A DNA stretch of 64,000 bases from SHWC01 sp050173345 (GTDB taxonomy: Bacteria > Pseudomonadota > Alphaproteobacteria > UBA828), in NCBI GenBank assembly GCA_050173345.1, contig JBFXKW010000011.1:1-64000 (forward strand), read 5' to 3'. This document shows, in pieces, positions 34,594 through 43,201 of the stretch (position 1 is its first letter; every line of letters starts with the position of its first letter). Below the pieces are notes generated by a model. That model did not search any database and was not told where the DNA came from. It saw nothing but the letters and a program-made list of their open reading frames with translations. A program made the translations under genes and the position numbers.

Positions 34594-35940
34594 TCAATAC
34601 ACGTCGATATACTCGTTGCGCTCCCAGTCGCTGACATGGCTGCGGAAGCGGGCGAGCTCGTAGCGCTTCACGGCGGTGAAGACCGTGATGAACTCCTCGC
34701 CGAGCAGCGTGCGCAGCGCCTTGTCGGCCTCGAGCGCGGCGAGCGATTCCTCGAGCGATTGCGGGAACTTCGGGAGCTTCGGATCGTCCTCGCTCGGGCC
34801 GTCCGTCATCGGCTGCAGCGGGCGCTTCTCCTTGAGGCCGAGCAGCCCGCAGGCGAGCGTGCCGGCGACGGTGAGATAGGGGTTGGCGAGGCCTGACGGC
34901 ACCCGGTTCTCCAAATGCATGGCCGGCTCGCCCGCATGCTTGACGCGCACCATGGCGCTCCTGTCCTCGACACCCCAGGACAGGTTGGACGGCGCGAAGG
35001 TGTGCGGCTTGACCCGGTGGTAGCAGTTCGGCGTCGGCGCGAACAGCGCCATGGCGCCGCGGCCATGATCGATCAGGCCCTGCACGAAATGGCGCGCAAC
35101 CGCCGACATGTGATGGGGTGCGCCCTTCTCGATGAAGGCGTTCCGGCCGCCCTTCTTCTCGAGCAGGCTGAAGTGGAAGTGCGCGCCGCAGCCCGCCACG
35201 TCGGTCGCCAGCTTCGACATGAAGGTGGCGTGCAGCCCGCCTTGCCTGACCATCTCCTTGACGCCGTTCTTGAAGGTGAAGGCGTTGTCCGCGCCCTTCA
35301 TGCCGGCCTCGTGGCGGTAGACCAGCTCGTACTGCGACGGCGAATACTCGCAGTTCGCGGTCAGCATCCGGAGCCCCGCGCCGGTGAGCCCGCTCATCAG
35401 GTCGCGGATGACCGGCGCCATCTCGTTGCGGTTGCTGTTGAAGATGTGCACGCCCGGGAACAGCGGCTTCATGGTGTCGCGGTCGAGGATGTAGAACTCG
35501 AACTCGTGCGCCATCTCGACGACGAAGCCGAGCTTGCCGAGCTCGTCGAGCAGGCGGCGTGCGATGCGGCGCGGCGATGCCTCGAGGTAGCGCCCGTCCG
35601 CCCACTGGCCATCGCAGATCAGCCGCCAAGTGCTCGGCAGCCAGGGCACCGGCGCCAGCGAATCGAGATCGGGGATCAGCTGCTGGTCGGCGTAGCTCAT
35701 CTGCTCGGCATAGAGCGCGCCGCCGACCACGGCGGAGGCGGTATCGAGCCCGAGCACGCCGCCATACATGTTGAGGCCGCTCCGGGCATAGGACTCGACC
35801 ATGTCGATCGGCACCAGCTTCGAGCGGCTGACGCCGTGCATGTCCGGCGTCTCGAAGCGCACGAATTCGACGCCCTTGTGCCTGAGCTCGGCCGCCACGC
35901 GGCCGATCGCGTCCTGGCCCTTCTTCCCCGCGTTCGCCAT
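34594..35940 (-). CDS. Glutamine-synthetase-like ligase, gamma-glutamylmethylamide synthetase/GlnT type
   Basis: 448 aa. It carries glutamine-synthetase catalytic elements: AHEFEFYILDRD (metal Glu pair), NCEYSPSQYELVYRHEAG, GCGAHFHFSL, NCYHRVKPHTFAPSNLSWGVEDRSAMVRV and HLENRVPSGLANPYL. The length and N-terminus (FVRFETPDMHGVSRSKLVPID) fit the GlnT/GmaS group rather than housekeeping GlnA. Its operon partners are three glutamate-synthase-like subunits, the arrangement of the N-methylglutamate pathway in which GmaS ligates methylamine to glutamate. No mgd (N-methylglutamate dehydrogenase) genes are in view, so a glx/glnT role cannot be excluded. Confidence 0.78.
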   Translation of the reverse strand: MANAGKKGQDAIGRVAAELRHKGVEFVRFETPDMHGVSRSKLVPIDMVESYARSGLNMYGGVLGLDTASAVVGGALYAEQMSYADQQLIPDLDSLAPVPWLPSTWRLICDGQWADGRYLEASPRRIARRLLDELGKLGFVVEMAHEFEFYILDRDTMKPLFPGVHIFNSNRNEMAPVIRDLMSGLTGAGLRMLTANCEYSPSQYELVYRHEAGMKGADNAFTFKNGVKEMVRQGGLHATFMSKLATDVAGCGAHFHFSLLEKKGGRNAFIEKGAPHHMSAVARHFVQGLIDHGRGAMALFAPTPNCYHRVKPHTFAPSNLSWGVEDRSAMVRVKHAGEPAMHLENRVPSGLANPYLTVAGTLACGLLGLKEKRPLQPMTDGPSEDDPKLPKFPQSLEESLAALEADKALRTLLGEEFITVFTAVKRYELARFRSHVSDWERNEYIDVY

Positions 35941-35961
35941 TCAAATCCCCCGCCTCACCAC

Positions 35962-36124
35962 GTCGTCGTGCCCCGGCTTGACCGGGGCATCCAGGCTTAT
36001 TTTCACCACAAAGGCATAAAGTCACAAAGAGCGGGCTTGGTGTCTTCGTGTCTCGGTGGTGAATCGTTCTTCAAAGCCCTGCCCGCGTCCCGATGGATTG
36101 CCGGGTCAGGCCCGGCAATGACGA
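35962..36124. repeat. Two family-B palindromes inside the glutamate-synthase-like operon
   Basis: GTGCCCCGGCTTGACCGGGGCATCC (35970 region) and GGATTGCCGGGTCAGGCCCGGCAATGACG (36092-36124) separate the synthase alpha-like gene from the glutamine-synthetase-like gene. They may act as mRNA-processing hairpins. Confidence 0.65.
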
Positions 36125-36178
36125 GGGAAAGGGCGGTGGTCGCCGATGAGCGGCCTATTGTGCCTCGCGCCGCGCCCC

Positions 36179-37510
36179 TCAATACGTCCGCCAGGCCGGG
36201 ATGCGGCCGTTCAGGCCGACCATGGGCACCCCGGTCATCATCGAGGCTTCGATGGTGAGCGCCTTCATGTCGTTGCCGTCGAGGTCGTGCACTTTGTTCT
36301 TCCCGCAGGCGCGCGCGAAGAGCTGGATCTCCATGGTCATCGCGTTCAGGAAGTTGGCGACGCGCTCGGCGCCCTCCTCCGGGTCGAGCCGCTCGATCAG
36401 CTTCGGATACTGCGTCGTGATGCCGACCGGGCAGAGCCCGGTGTGGCAGTGGTTGCACTCATAGGGCGTGGTGCCCATGCGGTGATAGTCCTCGACATGG
36501 ATCGGCCGGTGGCAGCCGAGCGCGATCAGCGCGGCGGTGCCGATATAGACCACGTCGGCGCCGAGCGCGATGCACTTGGCGGCGTCCGCCCCGTTGCGGA
36601 TGCCGCCGCCGACGATCAGCTTGACGTCCTCCTTGAGCCCCATGTCGCGCAGGCTCTCGGCGGCCTCGGCGATGCCGGCGATGGTCGGGATGCCGGTATG
36701 GTCGAGCTGGATCGCGGGCGACGCCGCTGTGCCACCCTCCATGCCGTCGAACACGATGGCATCGACCCCCGAGCGCGCGATCAGCTTGATGTCGTCGGCG
36801 ATGCGCGACGCGCCAACCTTGACCGAGACCGGGATCTCGTAATCGGTCGCCTCGCGGATTTGTTGAATCTTCACCGGCAGGTCGTCGGCGCCCATCCAGT
36901 CCGGGTGCCGGCACGGCGTGCGCTGGTCGACGCCCTCGGGCAGGTCGCGCATGCGCGCCACCTCGGCCGAGACCTTGGTGCCGAGCAGCACGCCGCCGGT
37001 GCCGGGCTTGGCGCCCTGGCCGCACACCACCTCGATCATGTCGGCCTTCTGCATGTCGTAGGGGGTGAGCCCGTAGCGGCTCGGCAGGTATTGATAGACC
37101 AGCTTCGCGGAGTTCTTGCGCTCCTCGGGGTGCATGCCGCCGTCGCCCGTGCAGGTCGAGATGCCGCACTGGGTCGCGGCCTTGCCGAGCGCGCGCTTGG
37201 CGTTGACCGAGAGCGCGCCGAAGCTCATGCCGGCGATCATGATCGGGCGCTCCAGCACGAGCGGCCGCTTGACCTTGCCCTCGCCGATCACAACGCGGGT
37301 GTCGCAGCGCTCGCGATAGCCTTCAAGCGGCATGCGCGAGAGGCCGGCCGGCACGAACACCAGATCATCGAACGAGGGCAGGTCGCGCCGCTTGGTCGCC
37401 TGGCCGCGGATCTGGTAGCGGCCGAGCTCCGCCTTCTCCTGGATCGCCTCGATGGTGTCCGGCGACCAGATGCCACTATAGGCCGCGGCCCTCAGAGGAC
37501 GTCCTTCCAT
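36179..37510 (-). CDS. Glutamate-synthase-like FMN domain subunit (MgsC/GlxD type)
   Basis: 443 aa from ATG 37510. It is the FMN- and Fe-S-binding glutamate synthase domain: PIMIAGMSFGALSVNAKRALGKAA, CTGDGGMHPEER, QGAKPGTGGVLLG, VKVGASRIADDIKLIARSGVDAIVFDGMEGGTAASP and the cysteine cluster region CNHCHTGLCPVGITTQ. In the N-methylglutamate pathway this subunit joins methylamine to the glutamate backbone. It overlaps the preceding subunit by 19 bases, implying tight coupling. Confidence 0.87.
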   Translation of the reverse strand: MEGRPLRAAAYSGIWSPDTIEAIQEKAELGRYQIRGQATKRRDLPSFDDLVFVPAGLSRMPLEGYRERCDTRVVIGEGKVKRPLVLERPIMIAGMSFGALSVNAKRALGKAATQCGISTCTGDGGMHPEERKNSAKLVYQYLPSRYGLTPYDMQKADMIEVVCGQGAKPGTGGVLLGTKVSAEVARMRDLPEGVDQRTPCRHPDWMGADDLPVKIQQIREATDYEIPVSVKVGASRIADDIKLIARSGVDAIVFDGMEGGTAASPAIQLDHTGIPTIAGIAEAAESLRDMGLKEDVKLIVGGGIRNGADAAKCIALGADVVYIGTAALIALGCHRPIHVEDYHRMGTTPYECNHCHTGLCPVGITTQYPKLIERLDPEEGAERVANFLNAMTMEIQLFARACGKNKVHDLDGNDMKALTIEASMMTGVPMVGLNGRIPAWRTY

Positions 37511-38196
37511 ACCTCGAATTCCTTCTTGTCGAAGTGCCACAGCGAGCGGTCGGATTCGACCTTGCGGAACGCCTTGGGCGCCTTGATGCCGTAGGTGTCG
37601 AGCGTGGCGTAGAGCTCGTCGCGCTCCGCCGCCTCGATGTCGACATAGCGGCAGCCCGAACCGAGCGCCGGCACCTTGCCGCCGACGTATATCGCGCCCT
37701 GGTACATCGAATCGCCGAGCGCCTCGCCGGTGTCGCCGCAGATGATCAGCCGGCCCTTCTGCATGAAGAAGCCGGTCATGTAGCCGGCATTGCCGCCGAC
37801 GATCAGTTCGCCAGACTTCAGCCCGATCGCGGAGCGCGGGCCGACCGAGCCCTTGACCACCACCGTGCCGCCGCGCAGCGACGGCGCCGCCGCGGTCGCC
37901 GCGTTGCCGTGCACGATCACCCGGCCGCGGATCAGGTTGTCGCCGATGCCCCAGCCGGCCGAGCCGTGGATTTCGGCTGTCACCTGATCGGAGAGCGAGA
38001 CCGCGTAGTAGCCGACATCGCCCTTGTAGACGATGTGGATCGGGTCGGTGATCGCGACACCCAGATTGTGCCGCGCCATCGGGTGCTCGATCTCGACCGT
38101 CCCGACGCCGTCCTGCGCCGCCTTGCGGATGGCGAGGTTGATCTCGCGGACCGAGAGCTTGTTGCTGTCGAGGCTGAGGGTGTTGCTTCCGCTCAT
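37492..38196 (-). CDS. Glutamate-synthase GXGXG-domain subunit (MgsB/GlxC type)
   Basis: 234 aa right-handed beta-helix. GSAGWGIGDNLIRGRVIVHGNAATAAAPSLRGGTVVVKGSVG, then GELIVGGNAGYMTGFFMQKGRLIICGDTGEALGDSMYQGAIYVGG, is the repeating GxGxG motif of the C-terminal domain of large glutamate synthase. Here it stands as a separate protein, as in GlxC/MgsB. Its ATG overlaps the amidotransferase stop (ATGA). Confidence 0.87.
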   Translation of the reverse strand: MSGSNTLSLDSNKLSVREINLAIRKAAQDGVGTVEIEHPMARHNLGVAITDPIHIVYKGDVGYYAVSLSDQVTAEIHGSAGWGIGDNLIRGRVIVHGNAATAAAPSLRGGTVVVKGSVGPRSAIGLKSGELIVGGNAGYMTGFFMQKGRLIICGDTGEALGDSMYQGAIYVGGKVPALGSGCRYVDIEAAERDELYATLDTYGIKAPKAFRKVESDRSLWHFDKKEFEVWKDVL

Positions 38197-39095
38197 TGCA
38201 GCCGCCATGTCGTCACGGTGCCGGCGCCCGGCTCGAACACCTCGACCTCGCGCTGCACGCCTTCGCAGATCGCCCAGGCATCCGAGGCGAGCGCAATAAA
38301 GTCGTCTGTTTCGGCCACCACCATCGGCTTCGCGGCATAGCGGTCCTTGACCAGCGCCACCTCGTTGCCGTGGATGGCGACATAGGTGAAGCAGCCGTCC
38401 ACCAGGTCGATCGTCGAGGTCAGCGCCTCCTTGAACGAGGCGCCCTGGCTCATCTCGTGCCAGAGCACGGCGCACAGGATTTCGGAATCGTTGCGCGTGG
38501 TGAAGCGGTAGCCCTTCTTGTTCTCGTAGAGCCAGCGCAGCCGGTGATAGTTGGTGATGTGGCCGTTGTGCATGATGACGAGGTCGCGGGTGCCGCGCGC
38601 CGAGAGCGGCTGGGCGTGCGTGAAGTCGATCGCGCTCTCGGTCGCGAAGCGGGTGAGGCCGATCGCGATCTGGCCCTCATAGGCGGAGAGCTTGAACTTG
38701 CTCTCCAAATTGGCGACGCCGCCGAGATATTTGAGCACCTCGATGTGCGAGCCGATGCTCGCGCACTTCACGCCGTTGTCGAGCCCGTCGATGGCATCGA
38801 CGAGCGCCGCGTCGTCGCCCTTATAGCTGAGCGCGGCGCGGACATAGCCTTCGCTGTCGCTCGCCGAGCGCAGCTTGCCGAGCTCGTCGAGCAGCTCGAT
38901 CACCTTCGGGCCCATGCCGGGCCGCTCGACGTTGACGCCGACATAGGTCAGGTCTTCGTCATTGTCCTGCCAGAGCGCGACGCCGGTCGAGTTCGGCCCG
39001 CGCCGGTAGATGCTGTTCAGGATGCGATAGGCGATCTCGCCTGTCTTCTGCCCGTGCAGGCGGGACTTGAAGACGATGCCTCCGATGCCGCACAT
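38193..39095 (-). CDS. Class II glutamine amidotransferase subunit (MgsA/GlxB type)
   Basis: 300 aa, starting MCGIGGIVFKS with the N-terminal catalytic Cys2 of Ntn amidotransferases. RYRRGPNSTGVALW-like, IGLTRFATESAIDFTHAQPLSARGTRDLVIMHNGHITNYHRLR and FTTRNDSEILCAVLWHEM complete the domain. It is the first gene of the three-subunit synthase set. It supplies the glutaminase-like activity, or its vestige. Confidence 0.88.
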   Translation of the reverse strand: MCGIGGIVFKSRLHGQKTGEIAYRILNSIYRRGPNSTGVALWQDNDEDLTYVGVNVERPGMGPKVIELLDELGKLRSASDSEGYVRAALSYKGDDAALVDAIDGLDNGVKCASIGSHIEVLKYLGGVANLESKFKLSAYEGQIAIGLTRFATESAIDFTHAQPLSARGTRDLVIMHNGHITNYHRLRWLYENKKGYRFTTRNDSEILCAVLWHEMSQGASFKEALTSTIDLVDGCFTYVAIHGNEVALVKDRYAAKPMVVAETDDFIALASDAWAICEGVQREVEVFEPGAGTVTTWRLQ

Positions 39096-39138
39096 GAAAT
39101 CAACGCCCCTCGTCGTTCAATCCGATGTCAGACCCCAG

Positions 39139-39298
39139 CCCCTCTCCCCTCCGAGGGAGAGGGAGGGGCCCGTCGCACGCCCCGCGTGCGCATAGGCGCA
39201 CGACGCTTAGCGACGGGAGGGTGAGGGGGCTAAGGAAAGCTCTTTGGAGACCCCTCACCCGCCGCTGCGCGGCGACCTCTCCCGCAAGGGGAGAGGTG
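39139..39298. repeat. Two opposed family-A composite palindromes
   Basis: CCCCTCTCCCC...GGGAGAGGGAGGGGCCC with an inner long hairpin and GGGAGGGTGAGGGG (39139-39230), then the inverted form CCCCTCACCC...CCTCTCCCGC-AAGGGGAGAGG (39251-39298). They separate the synthase operon from the two upstream small genes. Confidence 0.75.
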
Positions 39299-39331
39299 AT
39301 GCTCGAGCCGCTCTCGCCCATCGTGCAGCCC

Positions 39332-39811
39332 TCAGCGCACGGGCGGGGCGAGCTTGACCCGCCGGTCGAGCTGCGACCACGGGATCGCGGCGTCGATCCA
39401 GGTATTGATGCGGTCGACCGCCAGCATGATCGCCTCGGCCACCGCGACGAACTCGGCGTGCGAGCGCGCGCCGCCGGCCTCGAAATAGCCGGCGATCTCC
39501 TTCATCAGCCGCACCGTGCTCGCCATCTTCCACTTGCCGAGCCGGAGCGCGTGGCGGGTGACGAGCGCGGCGGCGACGCGGTTGAGCTCGGCCACCGGCG
39601 TCTTGCCGTCGAGCGCCAGGAGGCGCAGCACCTGGATGTTCTCGCCGAGCCAGAAGGTGTCGAAATTGGCGTAGATGACGCAGGGCAGGTTGCCCATCGG
39701 CGGCTTCTTGAAGCGGCGCAGCGCCTTCACGTCGCCCGGCTCGTCCTTCCAGTTGCGCTTGGTGAAGCCGTTAAGCCGCGCGATCATCGCCTTGGTGCTG
39801 GTGCGTGCCAT
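39332..39811 (-). CDS. Conserved-looking protein of unknown function
   Basis: 159 aa, mostly helical. MARTSTKAMIARLNGFTKRNWKDEPGDVKALRRFKKPPMG leads into a region with FDTFWLGENIQVLRLL and a C-terminal helix with AVDRINTWIDAAIPWSQLDRRVKLAPP. No signal peptide, membrane segment or known motif. It follows the DUF3830 gene by 11 bases on the same strand, so the two form an operon. No function assigned. Confidence 0.65.
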   Translation of the reverse strand: MARTSTKAMIARLNGFTKRNWKDEPGDVKALRRFKKPPMGNLPCVIYANFDTFWLGENIQVLRLLALDGKTPVAELNRVAAALVTRHALRLGKWKMASTVRLMKEIAGYFEAGGARSHAEFVAVAEAIMLAVDRINTWIDAAIPWSQLDRRVKLAPPVR

Positions 39812-39822
39812 GGCGGGCCCCC

Positions 39823-40206
39823 TCAGGCGAGCGCGAGCCGGGCCTTGATCGGCCCGGACTTCAGGATCTTCTTGCCGGCGGCGCGGCAGGCCGGCAGCCC
39901 GTCCACCACCTTGGCGAACAGCGAGACGCGGCCGAACGGCGTGATGTCGCCGTAGAAGATGCAGATGGTCTGGCGCCCCGGATAGAAGCCGATGTCGCCC
40001 GGCTTCACGTTGAGGATTTCGTTCTCGGCGTCCGCGTAGAACGGCACCATGATGATCAGCTCCTCGCCCGCGAACTTGGCGTGCGTCGAGAAGGAGTCGC
40101 AGGGCAGCGCGTCGGCGAACGCCGCGCACACCTTCGGCGCCTTGTCCTCCAGGAGCTCCGCGGTCACCGTGCGGCCTCCGATCCTCAGCTTGAAGCGACG
40201 CGCCAT
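39823..40206 (-). CDS. DUF3830 (cyclophilin-like fold) protein
   Basis: 127 aa. RRFKLRIGGRTVTAELLEDKAPKVCAAFADALPCDSFSTHAKFAGEELI, then PGDIGFYPGRQTICIFYG, matches the DUF3830 family, a small beta-barrel of cyclophilin-like fold. Family members often lie near amide or amino-acid catabolic genes. GGAGG precedes the ATG at 40206. Divergent from the ABC ATPase gene across a 400-base region with GntR-type operators. Confidence 0.75.
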   Translation of the reverse strand: MARRFKLRIGGRTVTAELLEDKAPKVCAAFADALPCDSFSTHAKFAGEELIIMVPFYADAENEILNVKPGDIGFYPGRQTICIFYGDITPFGRVSLFAKVVDGLPACRAAGKKILKSGPIKARLALA

Positions 40207-40370
40207 CAATCATTCCTCCGGTCGGGTGATGAGGTGGGCCCTCGCCACGCCCGGCGCTTGTCCTGATGCTGTGCTGAGACGCCTCGAGGCAGCCCCGCGC
40301 CCGACGACGAGAACCGCATCCCGATAACATAGGCGCGGCGAGCCTGCAACGGACCACGGGCATTGACAGT

Positions 40371-40385
40371 TCTGGTATGACCAGA
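40371..40385. promoter_or_regulatory. FadR-subfamily GntR operator, site 1
   Basis: TCTGGT-ATG-ACCAGA is perfectly palindromic and its core TGGTATGACCA fits the FadR/FCD GntR consensus TNGTNNNACNA. It starts 3 bases after a consensus -35 hexamer TTGACA (40363-40368). A FadR-type regulator is encoded two genes downstream at 42477. The rest of 40207-40603 holds no gene. Confidence 0.6.
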
Positions 40386-40450
40386 AGCGCCGGCGATACG
40401 GTCGGCCCGTCTAATCTCGCGTCATTCGCGGCGATGGCGGAAGGGCTGCA

Positions 40451-40461
40451 TGGTCATACCA
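40451..40461. promoter_or_regulatory. FadR-subfamily GntR operator, site 2
   Basis: TGGTCATACCA, again an exact TNGTNNNACNA match, 78 bases centre-to-centre from site 1. Two matching sites in one upstream region suggest looping or cooperative repression of the livG-like operon. Confidence 0.55.
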
Positions 40462-40603
40462 AGGGTACCGTCGAACGCGCCGTGCGTCGCGGCTCGCTTG
40501 AAACCCGCGAGGCGCTCTGCGAGCATGCGCGGGCCAGAAGGGGAAGGCGAGGGGGAATGTCCGATCGGCTCGACGGCGCCCGGGCGGCGCGAGGCGGCGC
40601 GCG

Positions 40604-41401
40604 ATGAGCGAGGCGGCGCCCGTCCTGCTCGCCTGCGAGGGCGTCAGCAAGTTCTACGGCGCGATGGCGGCGGTGAGCCAGCTCAGCTTCGAGGTCAGGG
40701 CCGGCGAGGTGCTCGGCATCGGCGGGCCCAACGGCGCGGGCAAGACCACCCTCTTCGACGTGATCACCGGCCTCACCCCGGTCGACGACGGGCGCATCCT
40801 GTTCGACGGGCGCGACGTGACGCGCGCGAAGCCGCAGCAGCTCTGCCATATGGGCCTGGTGCGCACCTTCCAGCTCAACGCCGGCTACGATACGCTGAGC
40901 GCCCGCGAGAACGTGCTGGTCGGCGCCTATTTCGGCGCGCGCAACATCGTGGTGCCGGGCCTCAAGGTGAGCGCCGCGGCCAAGCGCCGCGCCGACGAGG
41001 CGATGGACCTGGTCGGCCTCGCCGATTCGCGCCAGGCCATCGTCAAGAACCTGCCGGTCTACAAGCGCAAGCTCCTGATGATGGCGAGCGCGCTCGCCAC
41101 CGAGCCCAAGCTCCTGATGATGGACGAGCCGGTCGGCGGGCTGAACCCGCACGAGATCGACGACGTGATGAACGTGGTCGCCCGCGTGCGCCAGGCCGGC
41201 GTCACCATCGTCCTGATCGAGCACGTCATGCGCTTCCTGGTCGCGCTCTCGGACCGGGTGATGATCATGCACCATGGCGAGAAGATCTACGAAGGCTCGT
41301 CCGAGGGCCTGGTGCGCGACAAGACGGTGGTCGAGGTCTATCTCGGCGAAGGCGCCTCGCAGCGCCTCCAGCATCTGATCGAGGAGAGCCACGCCGGATG
41401 A
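40604..41401 (+). CDS. LivG-type ABC transporter ATPase with unusual signature motif
   Basis: 265 aa. Walker A GPNGAGKTT, Q-loop region VRTFQL and Walker B KLLMMDEPVGGLNPHEID are followed by the switch His in LIEHVMRFL. The layout (LSARENVLVGAYFG insert) matches LivG of branched-chain amino acid or amide uptake systems. The ABC signature, normally LS(Y)GxQR, reads NLPVYKRKLLMMASAL: the Ser-Gly-Gly core is lost. It is preceded by two GntR-type operators and followed, after a repeat-filled gap, by a LivH-type permease. No LivF, LivM or binding protein is in view. Confidence 0.85.
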   Translation: MSEAAPVLLACEGVSKFYGAMAAVSQLSFEVRAGEVLGIGGPNGAGKTTLFDVITGLTPVDDGRILFDGRDVTRAKPQQLCHMGLVRTFQLNAGYDTLSARENVLVGAYFGARNIVVPGLKVSAAAKRRADEAMDLVGLADSRQAIVKNLPVYKRKLLMMASALATEPKLLMMDEPVGGLNPHEIDDVMNVVARVRQAGVTIVLIEHVMRFLVALSDRVMIMHHGEKIYEGSSEGLVRDKTVVEVYLGEGASQRLQHLIEESHAG

Positions 41402-41433
41402 GCGGGCAGGGCGTGCCGGTTCACTACTTCATC

Positions 41434-41545
41434 GTCATGGCCCGCGAAGGCGGGCCGTCCATGGTGCCGCGGCGCGGGCGTCGCCACGCGCTCGTCGATG
41501 GTGCCGCCGAGGCATGGATTGCCGGGTCAAGCCCGGCAATGACGG
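41434..41545. repeat. Family-B palindromes between ABC ATPase and permease genes
   Basis: ATGGCCCGCG...CGGGCCGTCCATGG and ATGGATTGCCGGG-TCAAG-CCCGGCAATGACGG. They fill the 194-base gap between the two transport genes. A 64-codon frame translating them (41398-41592) is a repeat artefact. Confidence 0.65.
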
Positions 41546-41595
41546 AAAGGGAACGGCGGATTGCGCGCGCCGCCGGCAGGGGCGCGGCATAGCCC

Positions 41596-42480
41596 ATGGA
41601 ATCCTTCGTCCAGATCATCGTCAGCGGGCTCCTGCTCGGCGCGATGTACGCGGTGAGCGCGATCGGCCTTTCGCTGGTCTGGGGCGCGCTCGGCATGCTG
41701 AACATGGCGCATGGCGCGCTGCTCACCATCGGCGCCTATGCCTGCTACGCCGCGATCGTCAATGCCGGCCTGCCCAACGGCCTCGGGCTGCCCATCGCGA
41801 TGGCGGCGAGCTTCCTGTTCGGGCTCCTCATGTACTACGTCGTGGTGCGCTGGATGTACCGGCGCGCCGGTTTCGAGACCAACATCATCCTCGCCACCAT
41901 CGGCCTCGCCATGGTGTTCGAGAACGCGGTGCTCAAGATCTTCGGTGCCTATCCGGTGGCGCAGCCCTTCGGCGTCGACCGCTCGATCGGCTTCGAGATC
42001 GGCACCGTGTTCGTGCCCTGGCAGAACATCGTGATCATCGCGGTGAGCGCCGTCCTGATGGTCGTGATCGCGTTCGCGCTCAAGGCGACGCGCATGGGCC
42101 GCGCCATCCGCGCGACCGCGCAGAGCCGCGACGCGGCGCAGCTCATGGGCGTGCCGGTCGGGCGCGTGTTCGCGCAGGTCATGGGGCTTTCCGGCATCGT
42201 TGCCGCGGTTTCGGGCGTGATGATCTCGTCGATCACCACGCTCGCCCCCACCATGGGCTACGACCCGATGATGAAGGCCTTCATCGTCTGCGTGGTCGGC
42301 GGGCTCGGCAACGTGCCGGGCGCCTTCATCGCGGCCCTCCTGCTCGGCCTGATCGAGGCGGCGATCGGCTTCGGCTTCGGTACCCGCTTCGGCTACCCGG
42401 CGCTGCTCGTGCTCGTCATCATCGCGCTGCTCTGGCGGCCCTATGGCGTGTTCGGCCGGCGCGCCGTGACCCGGGTATGA
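41596..42480 (+). CDS. LivH-type branched-chain amino acid/amide ABC permease
   Basis: 294 aa, about eight membrane segments. MYAVSAIGLSLVWGALGMLNMAHGALLTIGAYACYA is the hallmark LivH start, and ATRMGRAIRATAQSRDAAQLMGVPVGRVFAQVMGLSGIVAAVSGVMIS is the EAA-like coupling region. VCVVGGLGNVPGAFIAALLLGLIEA completes the motif set. It moves amino acids, urea or amides depending on the unseen binding protein. Its stop overlaps the GntR start (ATGA). Confidence 0.92.
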   Translation: MESFVQIIVSGLLLGAMYAVSAIGLSLVWGALGMLNMAHGALLTIGAYACYAAIVNAGLPNGLGLPIAMAASFLFGLLMYYVVVRWMYRRAGFETNIILATIGLAMVFENAVLKIFGAYPVAQPFGVDRSIGFEIGTVFVPWQNIVIIAVSAVLMVVIAFALKATRMGRAIRATAQSRDAAQLMGVPVGRVFAQVMGLSGIVAAVSGVMISSITTLAPTMGYDPMMKAFIVCVVGGLGNVPGAFIAALLLGLIEAAIGFGFGTRFGYPALLVLVIIALLWRPYGVFGRRAVTRV

Positions 42481-43199
42481 GCGGCGTCGGCCCGGTCCGG
42501 CCGACCATCGGCGACGCGACCTATCAGGGCCTGCGCGACGGCATCGCGGGCGGCCATTTCCCGCCCGGCAGCCGGCTGCCCAGCGAGCGCGAGCTTGCCG
42601 AGCGCATGGGGGTGAGCCGGCCCGCGGTGCGCGAGGCGGTGCGCCTCCTCGTCGGCCAGGGGCTGATCGAGGTCAAGCCGCGCCGCGGCGTCTACGTCAA
42701 GGCGGCGGCCGAGGTCGGCCTGGCGGACGCCTTCTCGCAACTGATCGGCACCGATTTCGACCGGGTCATGGAGCTGCTCGACGTGCGCCGCGCGCTGGAG
42801 ACGCGCTCGGCCTATCTCGCCGCGCAATACGCGACCGGCGACGACCTCGACGAGCTTGCCCGGATCTACGCCGACATGGCGCGCGACAACGAGCTGCGCG
42901 CGACCGGCGACGACGCCGACGTGCGCTTCCATTGCGCGATCGCGGCCGCCGCTGGCAATACGGTGCTGACCCACCTGATGGCGACCCTGCACGGCGCCCT
43001 GGTCAAGGCGGCGCGGCTCTTGGCCTCGCGCCTGATGGACACCCAGCACTACCGGGACGAGATGTTCTCGATCCACACCCGCATCTTCGAGGCGATCCGC
43101 GACCGCAAGCCCAAGGCCGCGGCCGCCGCGATGGACGCCCACTTCGCCTTCGTGCAGCGCGAGCTGACGCACTACCGAAGGAAGAGTGAAGAGGCTTAA
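42477..43199 (+). CDS. FadR-subfamily GntR transcriptional regulator
   Basis: 240 aa. The winged helix-turn-helix has LPSERELAERMGVSRPAVREAVRLLVGQGLIEVKPRRGVYV. The FCD ligand domain has LLDVRRALETRSAYLAAQYA, DVRFHCAIAAAAGN and HTRIFEAIRDRKPKAAAAAMDAHF (metal-binding Asp/His set). It is translationally coupled to the permease. Two sites fitting its family consensus lie before the ATPase gene (40371, 40451), so it most likely represses its own operon until the imported ligand binds. Confidence 0.92.
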   Translation: MSGVGPVRPTIGDATYQGLRDGIAGGHFPPGSRLPSERELAERMGVSRPAVREAVRLLVGQGLIEVKPRRGVYVKAAAEVGLADAFSQLIGTDFDRVMELLDVRRALETRSAYLAAQYATGDDLDELARIYADMARDNELRATGDDADVRFHCAIAAAAGNTVLTHLMATLHGALVKAARLLASRLMDTQHYRDEMFSIHTRIFEAIRDRKPKAAAAAMDAHFAFVQRELTHYRRKSEEA

Positions 43200-43201
43200 G
43201 G

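Noticed and set aside
41398..41592. A 64-codon frame overlapping the ABC ATPase stop as ATGA, possibly a LivF remnant
   Set aside because: Its sequence is a translation of family-B repeats and shows no ATPase residue pattern.
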